DNA of 64,000 bases from Erwinia sp. S63 (GTDB taxonomy: Bacteria; Pseudomonadota; Gammaproteobacteria; Enterobacterales; Enterobacteriaceae): contig NZ_JACVUP010000002.1 of NCBI RefSeq assembly GCF_016625195.1, forward strand, positions 220,711 through 284,710. The letters are read 5' to 3'. Both the position numbers and the translations under genes were made by a program. The first letter of the stretch is position 1. Each line of letters starts with the position of its first letter. Positions 49,466-58,968 of the stretch are shown here, one piece after another. The notes under the pieces are model-generated. The model ran no database searches, was not told the origin of the DNA, and saw nothing but the letters and a program-made list of their open reading frames with translations.

Positions 49466-51153
49466 GTGCGTCTTTCAAACCCTGTGTGCTGATTCCCTGC
49501 TACAACCACGGCGCCATGCTGGCCTCGGTGCTGGCGCGGCTGGCTCCCTTTAATCTGCCGGTGATCATTGTCGATGACGGCAGTGATGCGCAGACTCAGC
49601 AGCAGATCGCCGCGCTCGACGCCCCACAGCTGGATATCCTCACCTTGCCGGAGAATCAGGGTAAGGGTGCGGCAGTGATCGCCGGCATGCGCAGAGCCGC
49701 TGCGGCAGGATACAGCCATGCGCTGCAACTCGACGCAGACGGCCAGCATCAGGTGGAAGACACGCCGCGTATGCTGGCGGAAGCGGAGAGCTATCCCGAT
49801 TGCCTGATCTCCGGCCAACCTGTTTACGATGATTCCATTCCTAAATCCCGCTTGTACGGCCGCTACATCACCCATTTTTGGGTGTGGATCGAAACGCTGT
49901 CATTCTCGCTGAAAGACAGCATGTGCGGATTCCGCGTCTATCCGCTGCAACCGTCACTGCAACTGTGTGACCGTCGTCCGATTGGCCAGCGCATGGATTT
50001 CGATACCGAAATCATGGTGCGACTTTACTGGCAGGGCACGCCGAGCCGCTTTATCAGCACGCGTGTCACCTATCCGGAAAGTGGTCTGTCGCATTTTGAT
50101 GCGCTGTACGACAACCTGCGTATCTCATGGATGCATACGCGCCTGTTCTTCGGCATGTTGCCGCGTATCCCACAACTACTGAGCCGTCGTAAAACAGCAC
50201 AGCACTGGTCCGCCACGCCAGAGCGCCGTGGCCAGAGCGGATTGCGTTTTATGCTGTGGCTGTATCGTCGCGCCGGGCGGCTGCCGTTTGTGCTGTTGCT
50301 GTGGCCAGTGGTGGCGGTGTATTGGCTGAGCGGACGTGAAGCGCGTGCCGCTTCTCAGCAGTGGCTCACGCGGGTACAGGCCGAAGCCAGCAAACAGCAG
50401 ATTGCGCTGCCAACGCCAATCAATAGCTATCGCCACTTTCTGCGCTTTGGTTACAGCATGCTGGACAAAGTCGCCAGCTGGCGCGGGGATGTGCAGTGGG
50501 GGCGCGATATTGATTTTGCGCCGGGTGCCGAAGCGGTTATTCGTGCAGCGGATGGCAAAGGACATTTGATCCTCGCGTCGCATTTGGGTGATATCGAGGC
50601 CTGCCGCGCCATGGCAAAGCAGGTCAGCGGGCTGGTTATCAACGCGCTGGTGTTCACCGACAACGCCCAGCGCTTTCGCGAGGTGCTGGAGAGCATCGCA
50701 CCGCAGGCTGGGGTGAATCTGATGCCGGTCACCGACATCGGCCCGGATACCGCCATCCTACTGCAGCAAAAACTGGATGCCGGTGAATGGGTGGCGATTG
50801 TTGGCGATCGTACCGCCGTGCATCGCCAGCGCGGGGGCGAACGCCGCGTGGTGTGGAGTGAATTTATGGGCCGTCCGGCACCGTTTCCGCAGGGGCCTTT
50901 TGTGCTGGCGGCCGCGTTGCGCTGTCCGGTGCTGTTGATGTTTGCCTTGCGTGAACAGGGCCGACTGCGCGTGCACTGTGAACCGTTCGCCGATCCGATC
51001 CTGCTGACGCGCGCCCAACGACAGGCGGCGCTGCAGGCCACGGTGGATCGCTACGCCGAACGACTGCAACAGCATGCGCTGATGGCGCCGCTGGACTGGT
51101 TTAACTTTTATGATTTCTGGACCTTACCAGAGGAGAAGAGCCGCGATGAGTGA
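49459..51153 (+). CDS. apeJ: Two-domain glycosyltransferase/acyltransferase
   Basis: This 564-residue protein fuses a family 2 glycosyltransferase (about residues 1-230; LIPCYNHG, VDDGSD, LDADGQH) to an LpxL-like acyltransferase (about 310-560, with SHLGDIEACRAM as the HX4D site). Between them is a membrane-facing hydrophobic stretch (about 270-290). It should build the lipid carrier to which the polyene is attached. The start codon is GTG, overlapping apeI by 7 bp. Confidence 0.85.
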   Translation: MLSASFKPCVLIPCYNHGAMLASVLARLAPFNLPVIIVDDGSDAQTQQQIAALDAPQLDILTLPENQGKGAAVIAGMRRAAAAGYSHALQLDADGQHQVEDTPRMLAEAESYPDCLISGQPVYDDSIPKSRLYGRYITHFWVWIETLSFSLKDSMCGFRVYPLQPSLQLCDRRPIGQRMDFDTEIMVRLYWQGTPSRFISTRVTYPESGLSHFDALYDNLRISWMHTRLFFGMLPRIPQLLSRRKTAQHWSATPERRGQSGLRFMLWLYRRAGRLPFVLLLWPVVAVYWLSGREARAASQQWLTRVQAEASKQQIALPTPINSYRHFLRFGYSMLDKVASWRGDVQWGRDIDFAPGAEAVIRAADGKGHLILASHLGDIEACRAMAKQVSGLVINALVFTDNAQRFREVLESIAPQAGVNLMPVTDIGPDTAILLQQKLDAGEWVAIVGDRTAVHRQRGGERRVVWSEFMGRPAPFPQGPFVLAAALRCPVLLMFALREQGRLRVHCEPFADPILLTRAQRQAALQATVDRYAERLQQHALMAPLDWFNFYDFWTLPEEKSRDE

Positions 51154-51562
51154 ACGGATCTGGCGCGCTGAGGTTGAATTAACCGTGTCTTTCCACGACT
51201 GCGATCCGATGGGCGTGGTGTGGCACGGCAACTATTTCCGCTTTTTTGAAGTGGCGCGTGAAGCGCTATTGCGCAGCATCAACTACAGCTACGGTGAGAT
51301 GACCGCCAGCGGTTTTGTCTGGCCGGTGGTGGACACGCGTGTTAAATACCGCCAGCCGCTGCGTTGCGAAGAGGTGATCCGCGTCGAAGCCAGCATTACA
51401 GAATACGAAAATCGCCTGCGTATTGATTATGTGATCCGCAATGCCGCGGACCAGATCACCACCAAAGCGCACACGCTGCAGGTGGCGGTGGATGCGGCGA
51501 GTCAGGAGATGAATTTCGTTTCGCCGGACATTTTGTTTGAGCGCCTGGGAGTTAAACCGTGA
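51146..51562 (+). CDS. apeK: Aryl polyene thioesterase (hotdog)
   Basis: This 138-residue protein is a 4-hydroxybenzoyl-CoA-thioesterase type hotdog with DCDPMGVVWHGNYFRFFEVAREA (about residues 16-38), including the catalytic Asp. It may release or edit stalled carrier-bound chains. ATG 51146 overlaps apeJ by 8 bp. Confidence 0.8.
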   Translation: MSERIWRAEVELTVSFHDCDPMGVVWHGNYFRFFEVAREALLRSINYSYGEMTASGFVWPVVDTRVKYRQPLRCEEVIRVEASITEYENRLRIDYVIRNAADQITTKAHTLQVAVDAASQEMNFVSPDILFERLGVKP

Positions 51563-52170
51563 TCAGACTATTTTGCTTACTGTTAACACTGATCTGTGCC
51601 AGCGCGCATGCCGTGACGCTGGATCAGCTGCAGCAGCGTTTTGCCAGCCAGCCAGTGATCCGTGCCAATTTCGAACAGGTGCGCACCATTGCTGGTATGT
51701 CGCAGCCGCTGGTGTCGCGCGGCCAGTTATTAATCGCCCAACAGCAAGGTTTATGGTGGCATCAGGCCACGCCGTTTGTCATGACCCTGATTCTCGATGA
51801 TAAGCGTATGGTGCAGAGCATGAGCGGTCAGCCTCCTCAGGTGATCACTGCCGACAGCAATCCGCAGATGTTCCAGTTCAATCATCTGCTGCGCGCTTTG
51901 TTCCAGGCCGACGAAAAGGTGCTGCGCGAGAATTTCGAACTGGATTTCCGCGATCAAGGCAATGACCAGTGGCAGCTGAGCCTGACACCGAAAGCGGCAC
52001 CGCTGAATAAAATCTTCAACCGCATCGACCTGCAAGGCGCAGCCTTCCTTAACCGCATTACGCTGGATGATAAGCAGGGCGATAAAACCGCCATCACCCT
52101 GAGTGATACCCGCATCGAACCAAAACAACTGACTGATGAAGAGCGAGCGCGTTTTGCCCCAGCGCAGTGA
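51559..52170 (+). CDS. apeL: LolA-like periplasmic carrier of the aryl polyene pathway
   Basis: This 203-residue protein has a signal peptide (residues 1 to about 18, ending ASAHA) and the LolA-like pattern (QQRFASQPVIRANFEQVRTIAG, RGQLLIAQQQGLWW). It should carry the lipid product across the periplasm to the outer membrane. The start is a GTG in the apeK stop. Confidence 0.85.
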   Translation: MIRLFCLLLTLICASAHAVTLDQLQQRFASQPVIRANFEQVRTIAGMSQPLVSRGQLLIAQQQGLWWHQATPFVMTLILDDKRMVQSMSGQPPQVITADSNPQMFQFNHLLRALFQADEKVLRENFELDFRDQGNDQWQLSLTPKAAPLNKIFNRIDLQGAAFLNRITLDDKQGDKTAITLSDTRIEPKQLTDEERARFAPAQ

Positions 52171-54457
52171 GAAAACCGTTGCGCTGCTGTGGCTGGCGGT
52201 GTGTCTGGTGCTGGCGGTGGCTCTTGCCATCCTGTTGCCGCGCAGCCAGCTGAATAGCAGCGTGCTGGCTTTACTGCCGCAACAAAATCTCGGGCAGGCA
52301 CCGGCAGAGATTCAGCAAGGCTTTATGCAGCGGTTGGATCGTCAGCTGGTGTGGCTGGTGAGCGCCGATAACGATCACGGCGATGAAGCGGCGGAGTGGT
52401 GGCAAGCGCAGCTGCAGGCGCTGCCGATGCTGAAACAGGTCAGCGGTGCGCTGGATGAGGATCAGATGCAGCGTTGGGGCACTTACGCTTTCCAGCATCG
52501 CAATGGCCTGATCGATCCGTTAACGCGGGCACGTCTGCAAAGTGGCGGCACAGCTCAAGCCGACTGGATTCTGGCGCAGCTTTTCTCCGCGTTTGCCGGT
52601 GTCGGCAGTAAAGAGATCCAAAACGATCCGTTGATGCTGGTGCGTGGCGCACAGCTGGCACTGCAGCAGAATGCCAGCAAAATGGTGCTGCATAACGGCT
52701 GGTTAACCGTGAATGATGCCCCGCAGCGCCGCTGGTATTTCCTGCACGGTGAACTGGCCAGCAATGCCTTTAGCATTCAGCAGAGCCATCAGTTGGTGAC
52801 CGCACTTAACCAGCTTGAACAGCAGTTAAAAACGCGCTGGCCGGATGCGCAGCTGTTAACGCGTGGCACGGTGCTGTTCAGCGATGATGCCAGCCAGCGC
52901 GCGCAGCATGATGTCGAAACGCTCGGCAGCGTAACGCTGGCAGGCTTGTTGCTGCTGGTGTGGCTGGTGTTCCGCTCACTGCGGCCGCTGGCGCTGTGTG
53001 CGCTCTCAGTGGCGATAGGCGCAATGGCGGGCACGGTGCTGACTTTGCTCTGCTTTGGCGAGCTACATCTCACGACTTTAGTGATGAGCCTCAGCATTGT
53101 CGGCATCTCTGCCGATTACACCTTGTATTACCTGACGGAACGCATGGTGCACGGCGAGCAGTCCTCGCCGTGGCAAAGCCTGCATAAAGTGCGCGCCACG
53201 TTACTGCTGGCACTGGGCACCACGGCGATTGCCTGGTTGCTGATGCTGCTGGCACCGTTCCCCGGTTTACGCCAACTGGCGGTGTTCGCCGCCAGCGGGT
53301 TAAGTGCCTCTTGCCTGACGGTGATCTGTTTTTATCCATGGCTGGTGCGAGGCCTGCCGGTGCGACCGATTCCCGGCATAGTGTGGCTGGCGCGCTGGTT
53401 AGCGGCATGGCGTCGCAACAAGCTGTTGAAAGTTGGATTGCCGCTACTGGTGGCGATCTATGCATTGAGCGGCATGATTCAGCTGCGCGTCGATGATGAT
53501 ATTGCTCATCTGCAGAGCGCTCCGGCTAAATTACTGGCTCAGGATCGGCAACTGGCACAGCTGACGGGACAACAGGCCGACCAAACCTGGTTTGTGGTAT
53601 GGGGCGATAACGAGCAGCAAGCATTGCAGCGTCTCAGTGAATTAACCCCCAAGCTGCAACTGGCGCAGCAGCAGGGCTGGATGGCAGGTTATCGTGTCTT
53701 GCCGCTTAATTCTCTGGATCAGCAACAGCAGGATCTGCAGCTGTTGCAGCAGGCTGCGCCAACTATCCTGGCGCGGTTAACACAGGCGGGCATCACGATA
53801 ACTCATGCCGACTTAACGGCGATGCCAGTCAAAGCCGATGACTGGCTGGCAAGTCCGCTGAGTGAGGGCTGGCGTTTGCTGTGGCTCTCGCTGCCGGATG
53901 GACGCAGCAGCGTGCTGGTGCCGGTCAATGGCGTGAAAAACAGTGCGGCGTTACTCGACTTAGCAACGCAGCAGGCGGGCGTGAGCTGGGTCGATCGCAA
54001 AGCCAGCTACGATGAGCTGTTCCGTTTCTGGCGTACGCTGCTGAGTGGCCTGTTGGCACTGGCGTTATTGCTGATCACCGTAAGTTACATCGTGCGCCTT
54101 GGCCTGCAAGCGGGTTTACGCAGCGCCTTGCCTTCCTGGCTGTCGCTGGCGGCGGCGCTGGCGACGTTAGGCTGGATTGGCGCCAGCCTGAACTTATTCG
54201 CCTTGCTGGCGCTGATTCTGGTGCTCGGCATCGGCATCAATTACACGCTGTTCTTTAGTAATCCGCGCGGTACGCCGTTGACCTCGATGCTGGCGGTTAC
54301 GCTGGCGATGATGACCACTCTGCTGACGTTGGGCATGCTGGTGTTCAGTAGCACAGCGGCGATCAGTGGTTTTGGCACCGTGCTGTGCAGCGGGATTTTT
54401 TGTGCATTCTTGTTAGCGCCGCTGGCGCTGGCACCAGGGAAAAGGAAGCAACGATGA
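52136..54457 (+). CDS. apeM: MMPL/RND-type exporter of aryl polyene lipid
   Basis: This 773-residue transporter has two sets of membrane helices (about residues 230-400 and 620-765), each following a large periplasmic domain. That is the MMPL layout. The LSIVGISADYTLYYLTERMVH segment (about 310-330) and the matching LGIGINYTLFF near residue 700 hold the proton-relay region. It passes the product to ApeL. It overlaps apeL by 35 bp. Confidence 0.85.
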   Translation: MKSERVLPQRSEKTVALLWLAVCLVLAVALAILLPRSQLNSSVLALLPQQNLGQAPAEIQQGFMQRLDRQLVWLVSADNDHGDEAAEWWQAQLQALPMLKQVSGALDEDQMQRWGTYAFQHRNGLIDPLTRARLQSGGTAQADWILAQLFSAFAGVGSKEIQNDPLMLVRGAQLALQQNASKMVLHNGWLTVNDAPQRRWYFLHGELASNAFSIQQSHQLVTALNQLEQQLKTRWPDAQLLTRGTVLFSDDASQRAQHDVETLGSVTLAGLLLLVWLVFRSLRPLALCALSVAIGAMAGTVLTLLCFGELHLTTLVMSLSIVGISADYTLYYLTERMVHGEQSSPWQSLHKVRATLLLALGTTAIAWLLMLLAPFPGLRQLAVFAASGLSASCLTVICFYPWLVRGLPVRPIPGIVWLARWLAAWRRNKLLKVGLPLLVAIYALSGMIQLRVDDDIAHLQSAPAKLLAQDRQLAQLTGQQADQTWFVVWGDNEQQALQRLSELTPKLQLAQQQGWMAGYRVLPLNSLDQQQQDLQLLQQAAPTILARLTQAGITITHADLTAMPVKADDWLASPLSEGWRLLWLSLPDGRSSVLVPVNGVKNSAALLDLATQQAGVSWVDRKASYDELFRFWRTLLSGLLALALLLITVSYIVRLGLQAGLRSALPSWLSLAAALATLGWIGASLNLFALLALILVLGIGINYTLFFSNPRGTPLTSMLAVTLAMMTTLLTLGMLVFSSTAAISGFGTVLCSGIFCAFLLAPLALAPGKRKQR

Positions 54458-55029
54458 AAACAGGTGCTTTGTTGTTGATGCTGAGCCTGCTGTTAAGCGG
54501 TTGTGCGCAGCATGACAGCCCATCCGATCGGCCCACCGCGTGGCTGAAACCGGGCGTGCGCGTGACTTTGCCTGCGCCGGGCATTTCACCCGCGTTTCAG
54601 CAGCAGCAACTGCTGACCGGCCACGCCAAAGGTAAAACCCAGTCACTGCTGGTGCTGCTGAGCGCCGATTCACAGCAAATCAGCCTGGCGGGTTTGTCCT
54701 CGCTGGGCATTCGCTTATTCCGTGTGACCTATGATAAAAACGGGATTCATACTCAGCAGATGATGGCGCTGCCCGAAATGCCGCCCGCCAGCCAGGTGCT
54801 GGCGGATGTGATGCTGAGCCACTGGCCGCTCAGCGCATGGCAGCCGCAGTTGCCGCCAGGCTGGCAGCTGGTCGACGAGGGTGATCGTCGTGAGTTGCGC
54901 GACCCTGCCGGTAACGTGGTGACGTTGATTCGCTATCTGCAACGGGGAACCGTGCGTGAACCGATCAGCATCGACCAGCGCGCATTTGGTTATCAAATTC
55001 AAATCCAGCATCTGGACGCATCGTCATGA
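54454..55029 (+). CDS. apeN: DUF3261 lipoprotein of the aryl polyene pathway
   Basis: This 191-residue protein has a signal peptide with lipobox LSGC (Cys16) and a beta-rich mature domain. The DUF3261 family marks include GHAKGKTQSLLVLLSADSQQISLAGLSSLGIRLF and a final QIQHLD. By analogy with LolB it may insert the polyene lipid into the outer membrane. ATG 54454 overlaps the exporter by ATGA. Confidence 0.8.
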   Translation: MKTGALLLMLSLLLSGCAQHDSPSDRPTAWLKPGVRVTLPAPGISPAFQQQQLLTGHAKGKTQSLLVLLSADSQQISLAGLSSLGIRLFRVTYDKNGIHTQQMMALPEMPPASQVLADVMLSHWPLSAWQPQLPPGWQLVDEGDRRELRDPAGNVVTLIRYLQRGTVREPISIDQRAFGYQIQIQHLDASS

Positions 55030-56183
55030 TCTACATTTCGGCGTTTGGCATGGTCAATGCGCTCGGTAATACGCTGGAGCAGATTGCCGCGCAGTTAACC
55101 TTAGGCCATGCACCCGGCATGCAGCCGCGTGAAGGCTGGTTGCAGCAAGGTAAAACCTGCTGGCTCGGCGAGGTGCCGGGCGAACTGCCAGCAGTGCCCG
55201 CCGCCCTTGCCGCGCATAGCACACGCAATAATCAACTGCTGCTGGCGGCACTGGCGCAGATCCGCCCGGCTGTCGATGCGGCGATTGCCCGCTTTGGTCG
55301 TGAACGTGTCGCAGTGGTGCTGGGCACCAGCACGTCGGGCGTGGACGAAGGCGATCGTCAGGTTGACGGAGGCTTGCCGGGTTACGATTACCGCATGCAG
55401 GAGTTGGGCGATCCATCGCGTTTCCTGGCGCACTACCTTGAACTGGATGGCCCGGCGTACACGATTTCTACTGCCTGTTCCTCCAGTGCACGCGCGTTGA
55501 TCAGTGGACAGCGCTTGATTGAGGCTGGTCTGGTGGATGTGGCGCTGGTGGGCGGCGCGGATTCACTGAGCCGCATGCCCATTAATGGTTTTGCCAGCCT
55601 GGATTCATTATCTGAACGCCAGTGTGCGCCGTTTAGCGCCGAGCGTGACGGTATCTCGATTGGCGAAGCGGGGGCGCTGCTGTTACTGACGCGAGAACCG
55701 CAGCCGCTGGCGCTGCTTGGTGCGGGGGAATCATCGGATGCCTGGCATATGTCGGCTCCGCATCCGCAAGGCATTGGTGCTGAGCAGGCGATGAAGATGG
55801 CGCTAAAGCAGGCCGAATTAGAGCCGCAGGATATTGGCTACATTAATCTGCACGGCACCGCGACGCCGCTCAACGATCAGGTCGAATCAGGCGTGATTCA
55901 TCGCCTGTTTGGCGATCGCGTGCCGTGCAGCTCAACCAAACATCTGACGGGCCACACGCTGGGTGCGGCGGGTGCGACCGAGGCGGCGCTGGCGGCACTT
56001 ATCGTGCAACAAAATCTGGCGTTACCGGCGCAGGATTTTAGCGCTACCACATTGGATAGCACGCTGCCCGCCTGTGGGCTGCTGACGTCACCGCAGCCGC
56101 TCGCGCGTCCGATCATTGCTTCAAACTCTTTTGCTTTTGGCGGGAACAACACCTGCCTGATTGTAGGAAAGCCTCATGACTGA
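55026..56183 (+). CDS. apeO: Aryl polyene ketosynthase
   Basis: This 385-residue FabF-type ketosynthase has the nucleophile Cys151 (STACSSSAR) and the two histidines in LHGTATPLND (about 279) and KHLTGHTLGAAG (about 309). In known systems it forms a heterodimer with the chain-length factor ApeC. It overlaps apeN by four bases. Confidence 0.85.
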   Translation: MIYISAFGMVNALGNTLEQIAAQLTLGHAPGMQPREGWLQQGKTCWLGEVPGELPAVPAALAAHSTRNNQLLLAALAQIRPAVDAAIARFGRERVAVVLGTSTSGVDEGDRQVDGGLPGYDYRMQELGDPSRFLAHYLELDGPAYTISTACSSSARALISGQRLIEAGLVDVALVGGADSLSRMPINGFASLDSLSERQCAPFSAERDGISIGEAGALLLLTREPQPLALLGAGESSDAWHMSAPHPQGIGAEQAMKMALKQAELEPQDIGYINLHGTATPLNDQVESGVIHRLFGDRVPCSSTKHLTGHTLGAAGATEAALAALIVQQNLALPAQDFSATTLDSTLPACGLLTSPQPLARPIIASNSFAFGGNNTCLIVGKPHD

Positions 56184-56649
56184 TTTTCTGCCGGTGGGTG
56201 ATTATCTGCCGCACCGTGCACCGATGCTGCTGCTGGATCGCGTGATTCAGGTCAGCGACGAGCGCGTAGTGTGTGAAGTGACAATCAACCACCATGGCGT
56301 ACTCGCTCCGTTTCTCAATACGCAGGGTGAACTGCCCGCGTGGTTTGGCGTCGAGATCATGGCGCAGACCGTCGGCGTCTGGTCTGGGTTTCATGCCCGC
56401 CAGCGCGGAGATCGGGATATCCGACCCGGTATGTTATTAGGCGGGCGCGGCTATCGTGCCACTGCCGCCACCTTTGCCTCAGACAGCACGCTGCGGGTGG
56501 AAATGCATCTGCTGATGCGTGACGATAAGCTCGGCAGCTTCGAAGGCGAGATCCGCAGCCAGGACACGGTCCTTGCCAGCGGTCGGCTGAATACCTATCA
56601 GCCGGATGAACAGGAACTTAATCAATTACAACAAGGGATGCAGCCATGA
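56176..56649 (+). CDS. apeP: Aryl polyene dehydratase subunit, FabA/Z-like
   Basis: This 157-residue hotdog protein has LPHRAPMLLLDRV at the start and the central ELPAWFGVEIMAQTVGVWSGFHA helix with the catalytic Glu. It is expected to pair with ApeI to dehydrate the chain. It overlaps the genes on both sides by 4-8 bases. Confidence 0.85.
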   Translation: MTDFLPVGDYLPHRAPMLLLDRVIQVSDERVVCEVTINHHGVLAPFLNTQGELPAWFGVEIMAQTVGVWSGFHARQRGDRDIRPGMLLGGRGYRATAATFASDSTLRVEMHLLMRDDKLGSFEGEIRSQDTVLASGRLNTYQPDEQELNQLQQGMQP

Positions 56650-57377
56650 CACGCAGCGTATTAGTGACCGGCGCCAGTAAAGGGATTGGCCGCGCCATCG
56701 CGCTTCGTCTGGCGCAGGACGGTTTCAACGTGGTGGTGCATTACCACCGTGATGCGGCGGGCGCACAACAGACGCTGGCGGAGATCACTGACGCGGGTGG
56801 CCAGGGGCGCATCCTGCAGTTTGACGTGGCCGAACGCGAGGCCACGCGCACCGCGATTGAAAGCGACATTGCCGATCACGGCGCCTATTACGGTGTGGTG
56901 AACAATGCCGGTATCACGCGCGACGGCGCTTTCCCGGCCTTGACTGAGGACGAGTGGGACAGTGTAATCCACACTAACCTCGACAGCTTCTACAATGTGA
57001 TTCATCCCTGTGTGATGCCGATGATTGGTCTGCGCAAAGGCGGCCGTATCATCACCTTATCCTCGGTGTCTGGCATCATGGGCAACCGTGGTCAGGTCAA
57101 CTACAGCGCGGCCAAAGCCGGGATTATCGGTGCCACCAAAGCGCTGGCCATCGAGTTGGCAAAACGCAAAATCACGGTGAACTGTATCGCGCCGGGTTTA
57201 ATCGACACCGGCATGACCGATCTGGAGCCGATGGTGATCGACGAAGCGCTGAAGATCATTCCTATGAAGCGCATGGGAGCGGCTGAGGAAGTCGCCGGAC
57301 TCGCCAGCTATCTGATGTCGGATATTGCGGGCTACGTGACGCGTCAGGTGATTTCAATCAATGGAGGTATGCTGTGA
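56646..57377 (+). CDS. apeQ: Aryl polyene ketoreductase, FabG-like
   Basis: This 243-residue short-chain dehydrogenase has the NADP(H) loop GASKGIG (9-15), NNAG (86-89) and catalytic Ser140, Tyr153 and Lys157. It reduces the 3-keto group after each elongation. The strong FabG likeness is usual for ApeQ. It ends in a GGAGGT site and TGATG with the next gene. Confidence 0.9.
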   Translation: MTRSVLVTGASKGIGRAIALRLAQDGFNVVVHYHRDAAGAQQTLAEITDAGGQGRILQFDVAEREATRTAIESDIADHGAYYGVVNNAGITRDGAFPALTEDEWDSVIHTNLDSFYNVIHPCVMPMIGLRKGGRIITLSSVSGIMGNRGQVNYSAAKAGIIGATKALAIELAKRKITVNCIAPGLIDTGMTDLEPMVIDEALKIIPMKRMGAAEEVAGLASYLMSDIAGYVTRQVISINGGML

Positions 57378-58609
57378 TGCAGCGGGTCGTGGTAACCGGA
57401 ATGGGGGGCGTCACCGCCTTTGGCGAAAACTGGCCAGCGGTGGCTGCGCGCATCAAACAGGGGCAAAATGCGGTGCGTAAAATGCCGGAATGGCAGATTT
57501 ACGACGGCTTGCATACCTTGCTCGGTGCCCCGGTCGATAACTTCGAGCTGCCCGCTCACTACACGCGTAAACGCATTCGTTCGATGGGTCGTGTGTCGTT
57601 AATGGCGACGCGCGCCACCGAGTTGGCGCTGGAACAGGCGGGCTTGATCGATCATCCGGTGCTGACCAGCGGTGAAACCGGCATTGCCTATGGCTCTTCC
57701 ACCGGCAGTACCGGCCCGGTCAGCGAATTTGCCACCATGCTAACGGAAAAGCACACCAATAACATTACCGGTACTACCTATGTGCAGATGATGCCGCACA
57801 CCACCGCGGTGAATGCCGGGTTGTTCTTTGGCTTGCGTGGCCGGGTGATCCCCACCTCCAGCGCCTGTACGTCGGGCAGCCAGGCGATTGGCTATGCGTG
57901 GGAAGCGATCCGCCATGGTTACCAAACGGTGATGGTGGCGGGCGGGGCGGAAGAACTCTGCCCCTCCGAAGCGGCGGTGTTTGACACGCTGTTTGCCACC
58001 AGCCAACGCAACGATGCACCGCATTCTTCACCGTCACCTTTTGATCAGCAACGCGATGGGTTGGTGATTGGCGAAGGCGCAGGAACTTTGATCCTCGAAT
58101 CACTGGAGCATGCTCAGGCACGCGGCGCGACTATTTACGCCGAACTGGTGGGTTTCCACACCAACTGTGATGCGGCGCATATCACTCAGCCGCAGCGAGA
58201 AACCATGCAGATCTGCATCGAACGTGCGCTGAAAACGGCAGGGGTGACGCCGGAGCAGATTGGCTACATCAATGCCCATGGCACGGCCACCGATCGCGGT
58301 GATATTGCTGAAAGTCAGGCCACGGCAGCGATATTTGGCAATAACACGCCAATTTCGTCGCTGAAAAGCTACTTTGGCCACACGCTCGGTGCCTGTGGTG
58401 CGCTGGAAGCCTGGATGAGCATTGAGATGATGCGAGAAGGGTGGTTTGCGCCCACGTTGAATCTGACGCAGCCCGCCGCAGAGTGCGGCGATCTGGACTA
58501 TATCATCGGCGAATCACGACCAATCGATACCGATTATATTCAATCCAACAACTTTGCCTTCGGGGGTATCAACACCTCGCTGGTGTTTAAACGCTGGCGC
58601 GACGCCTAA
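57374..58609 (+). CDS. apeR: Aryl polyene ketosynthase, FabF-like
   Basis: This 411-residue ketosynthase has the nucleophile Cys near 165 (SSACTSGSQ) and histidines in HGTATDRGD and YFGHTLGACG. It is the second ketosynthase of the cluster, thought to act early in elongation. The start is GTG 57374 or ATG 57377 after GGAGGT. It ends the operon, and three hairpin repeats follow directly. Confidence 0.9.
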   Translation: MMQRVVVTGMGGVTAFGENWPAVAARIKQGQNAVRKMPEWQIYDGLHTLLGAPVDNFELPAHYTRKRIRSMGRVSLMATRATELALEQAGLIDHPVLTSGETGIAYGSSTGSTGPVSEFATMLTEKHTNNITGTTYVQMMPHTTAVNAGLFFGLRGRVIPTSSACTSGSQAIGYAWEAIRHGYQTVMVAGGAEELCPSEAAVFDTLFATSQRNDAPHSSPSPFDQQRDGLVIGEGAGTLILESLEHAQARGATIYAELVGFHTNCDAAHITQPQRETMQICIERALKTAGVTPEQIGYINAHGTATDRGDIAESQATAAIFGNNTPISSLKSYFGHTLGACGALEAWMSIEMMREGWFAPTLNLTQPAAECGDLDYIIGESRPIDTDYIQSNNFAFGGINTSLVFKRWRDA

Positions 58610-58929
58610 CTGTTCCCGACTGTCAGCGGTTTCAATAAGTGAAGCCGCGTCGCCTAAATTCTCCGACTGGCAGCGGTTTCAATCAACGAAACCACATCGC
58701 CTGAATCCTCCAGAATGTCAGCGGTTTCAATAAACGAAGCCGCTGTACTCTTATTTTTACCGGCCTTAAATCCCCACAATTTCTGAGTGAAATCACGGTG
58801 CTAAGTGCAATTATCGCAGGGAGTTTTCGCATTCTTAACAAATAAGCGCTTCTGACCACGCTTAGTTGAGTAAGTTCAGCGATTTTACTTGCTTTCGTAT
58901 TAGCACTCCGCATAATCGCAAACCGTAAT
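58610..58929. other. Intergenic region with hairpin repeats before the TonB receptor
   Basis: No gene is supported. The first 140 bp hold three 47-bp repeats. From 58751 the DNA is ordinary intergenic sequence with AT-rich patches up to the Fur box at 58930. Minus-strand frames across the repeats are too poor to call. Confidence 0.6.
58618..58750 (+). repeat. Three tandem 47-bp hairpin repeats
   Basis: Units at 58618-58664, 58665-58711 and 58712-58750 (last one partial) each hold CAGCGGTTTCAAT-N4-GAAGCCGC. Each can fold into a hairpin (GCGGTTTC pairs with GAAGCCGC). Unit two has GAAACC opposite GGTTTC, so a G-U pair in one copy is an A-U pair in another. The block starts 9 bp after the apeR stop and could act as terminators or RNA stabilisers. 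Confidence 0.8.
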
Positions 58930-58948
58930 AAAAATGATTATCAATATA
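58930..58948 (+). promoter_or_regulatory. Fur box of the siderophore receptor gene
   Basis: The sequence AAAAATGATTATCAATATA, centred on TGATTATCA, is a good match to the 19-bp Fur site. It lies about 20 bp before the receptor ATG, over the likely promoter or start. It predicts repression by Fur when iron is plentiful. Confidence 0.7.
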
Positions 58949-58968
58949 TTTCGTATCAGGGGATATCC

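Noticed and set aside
58618..58750. CRISPR array
   Set aside because: The units are contiguous hairpin repeats without unique spacers and no cas genes are near.
58683..58913. Minus-strand 76-codon frame after the ape operon
   Set aside because: It reads through the hairpin repeats with poor coding content and no start signal.
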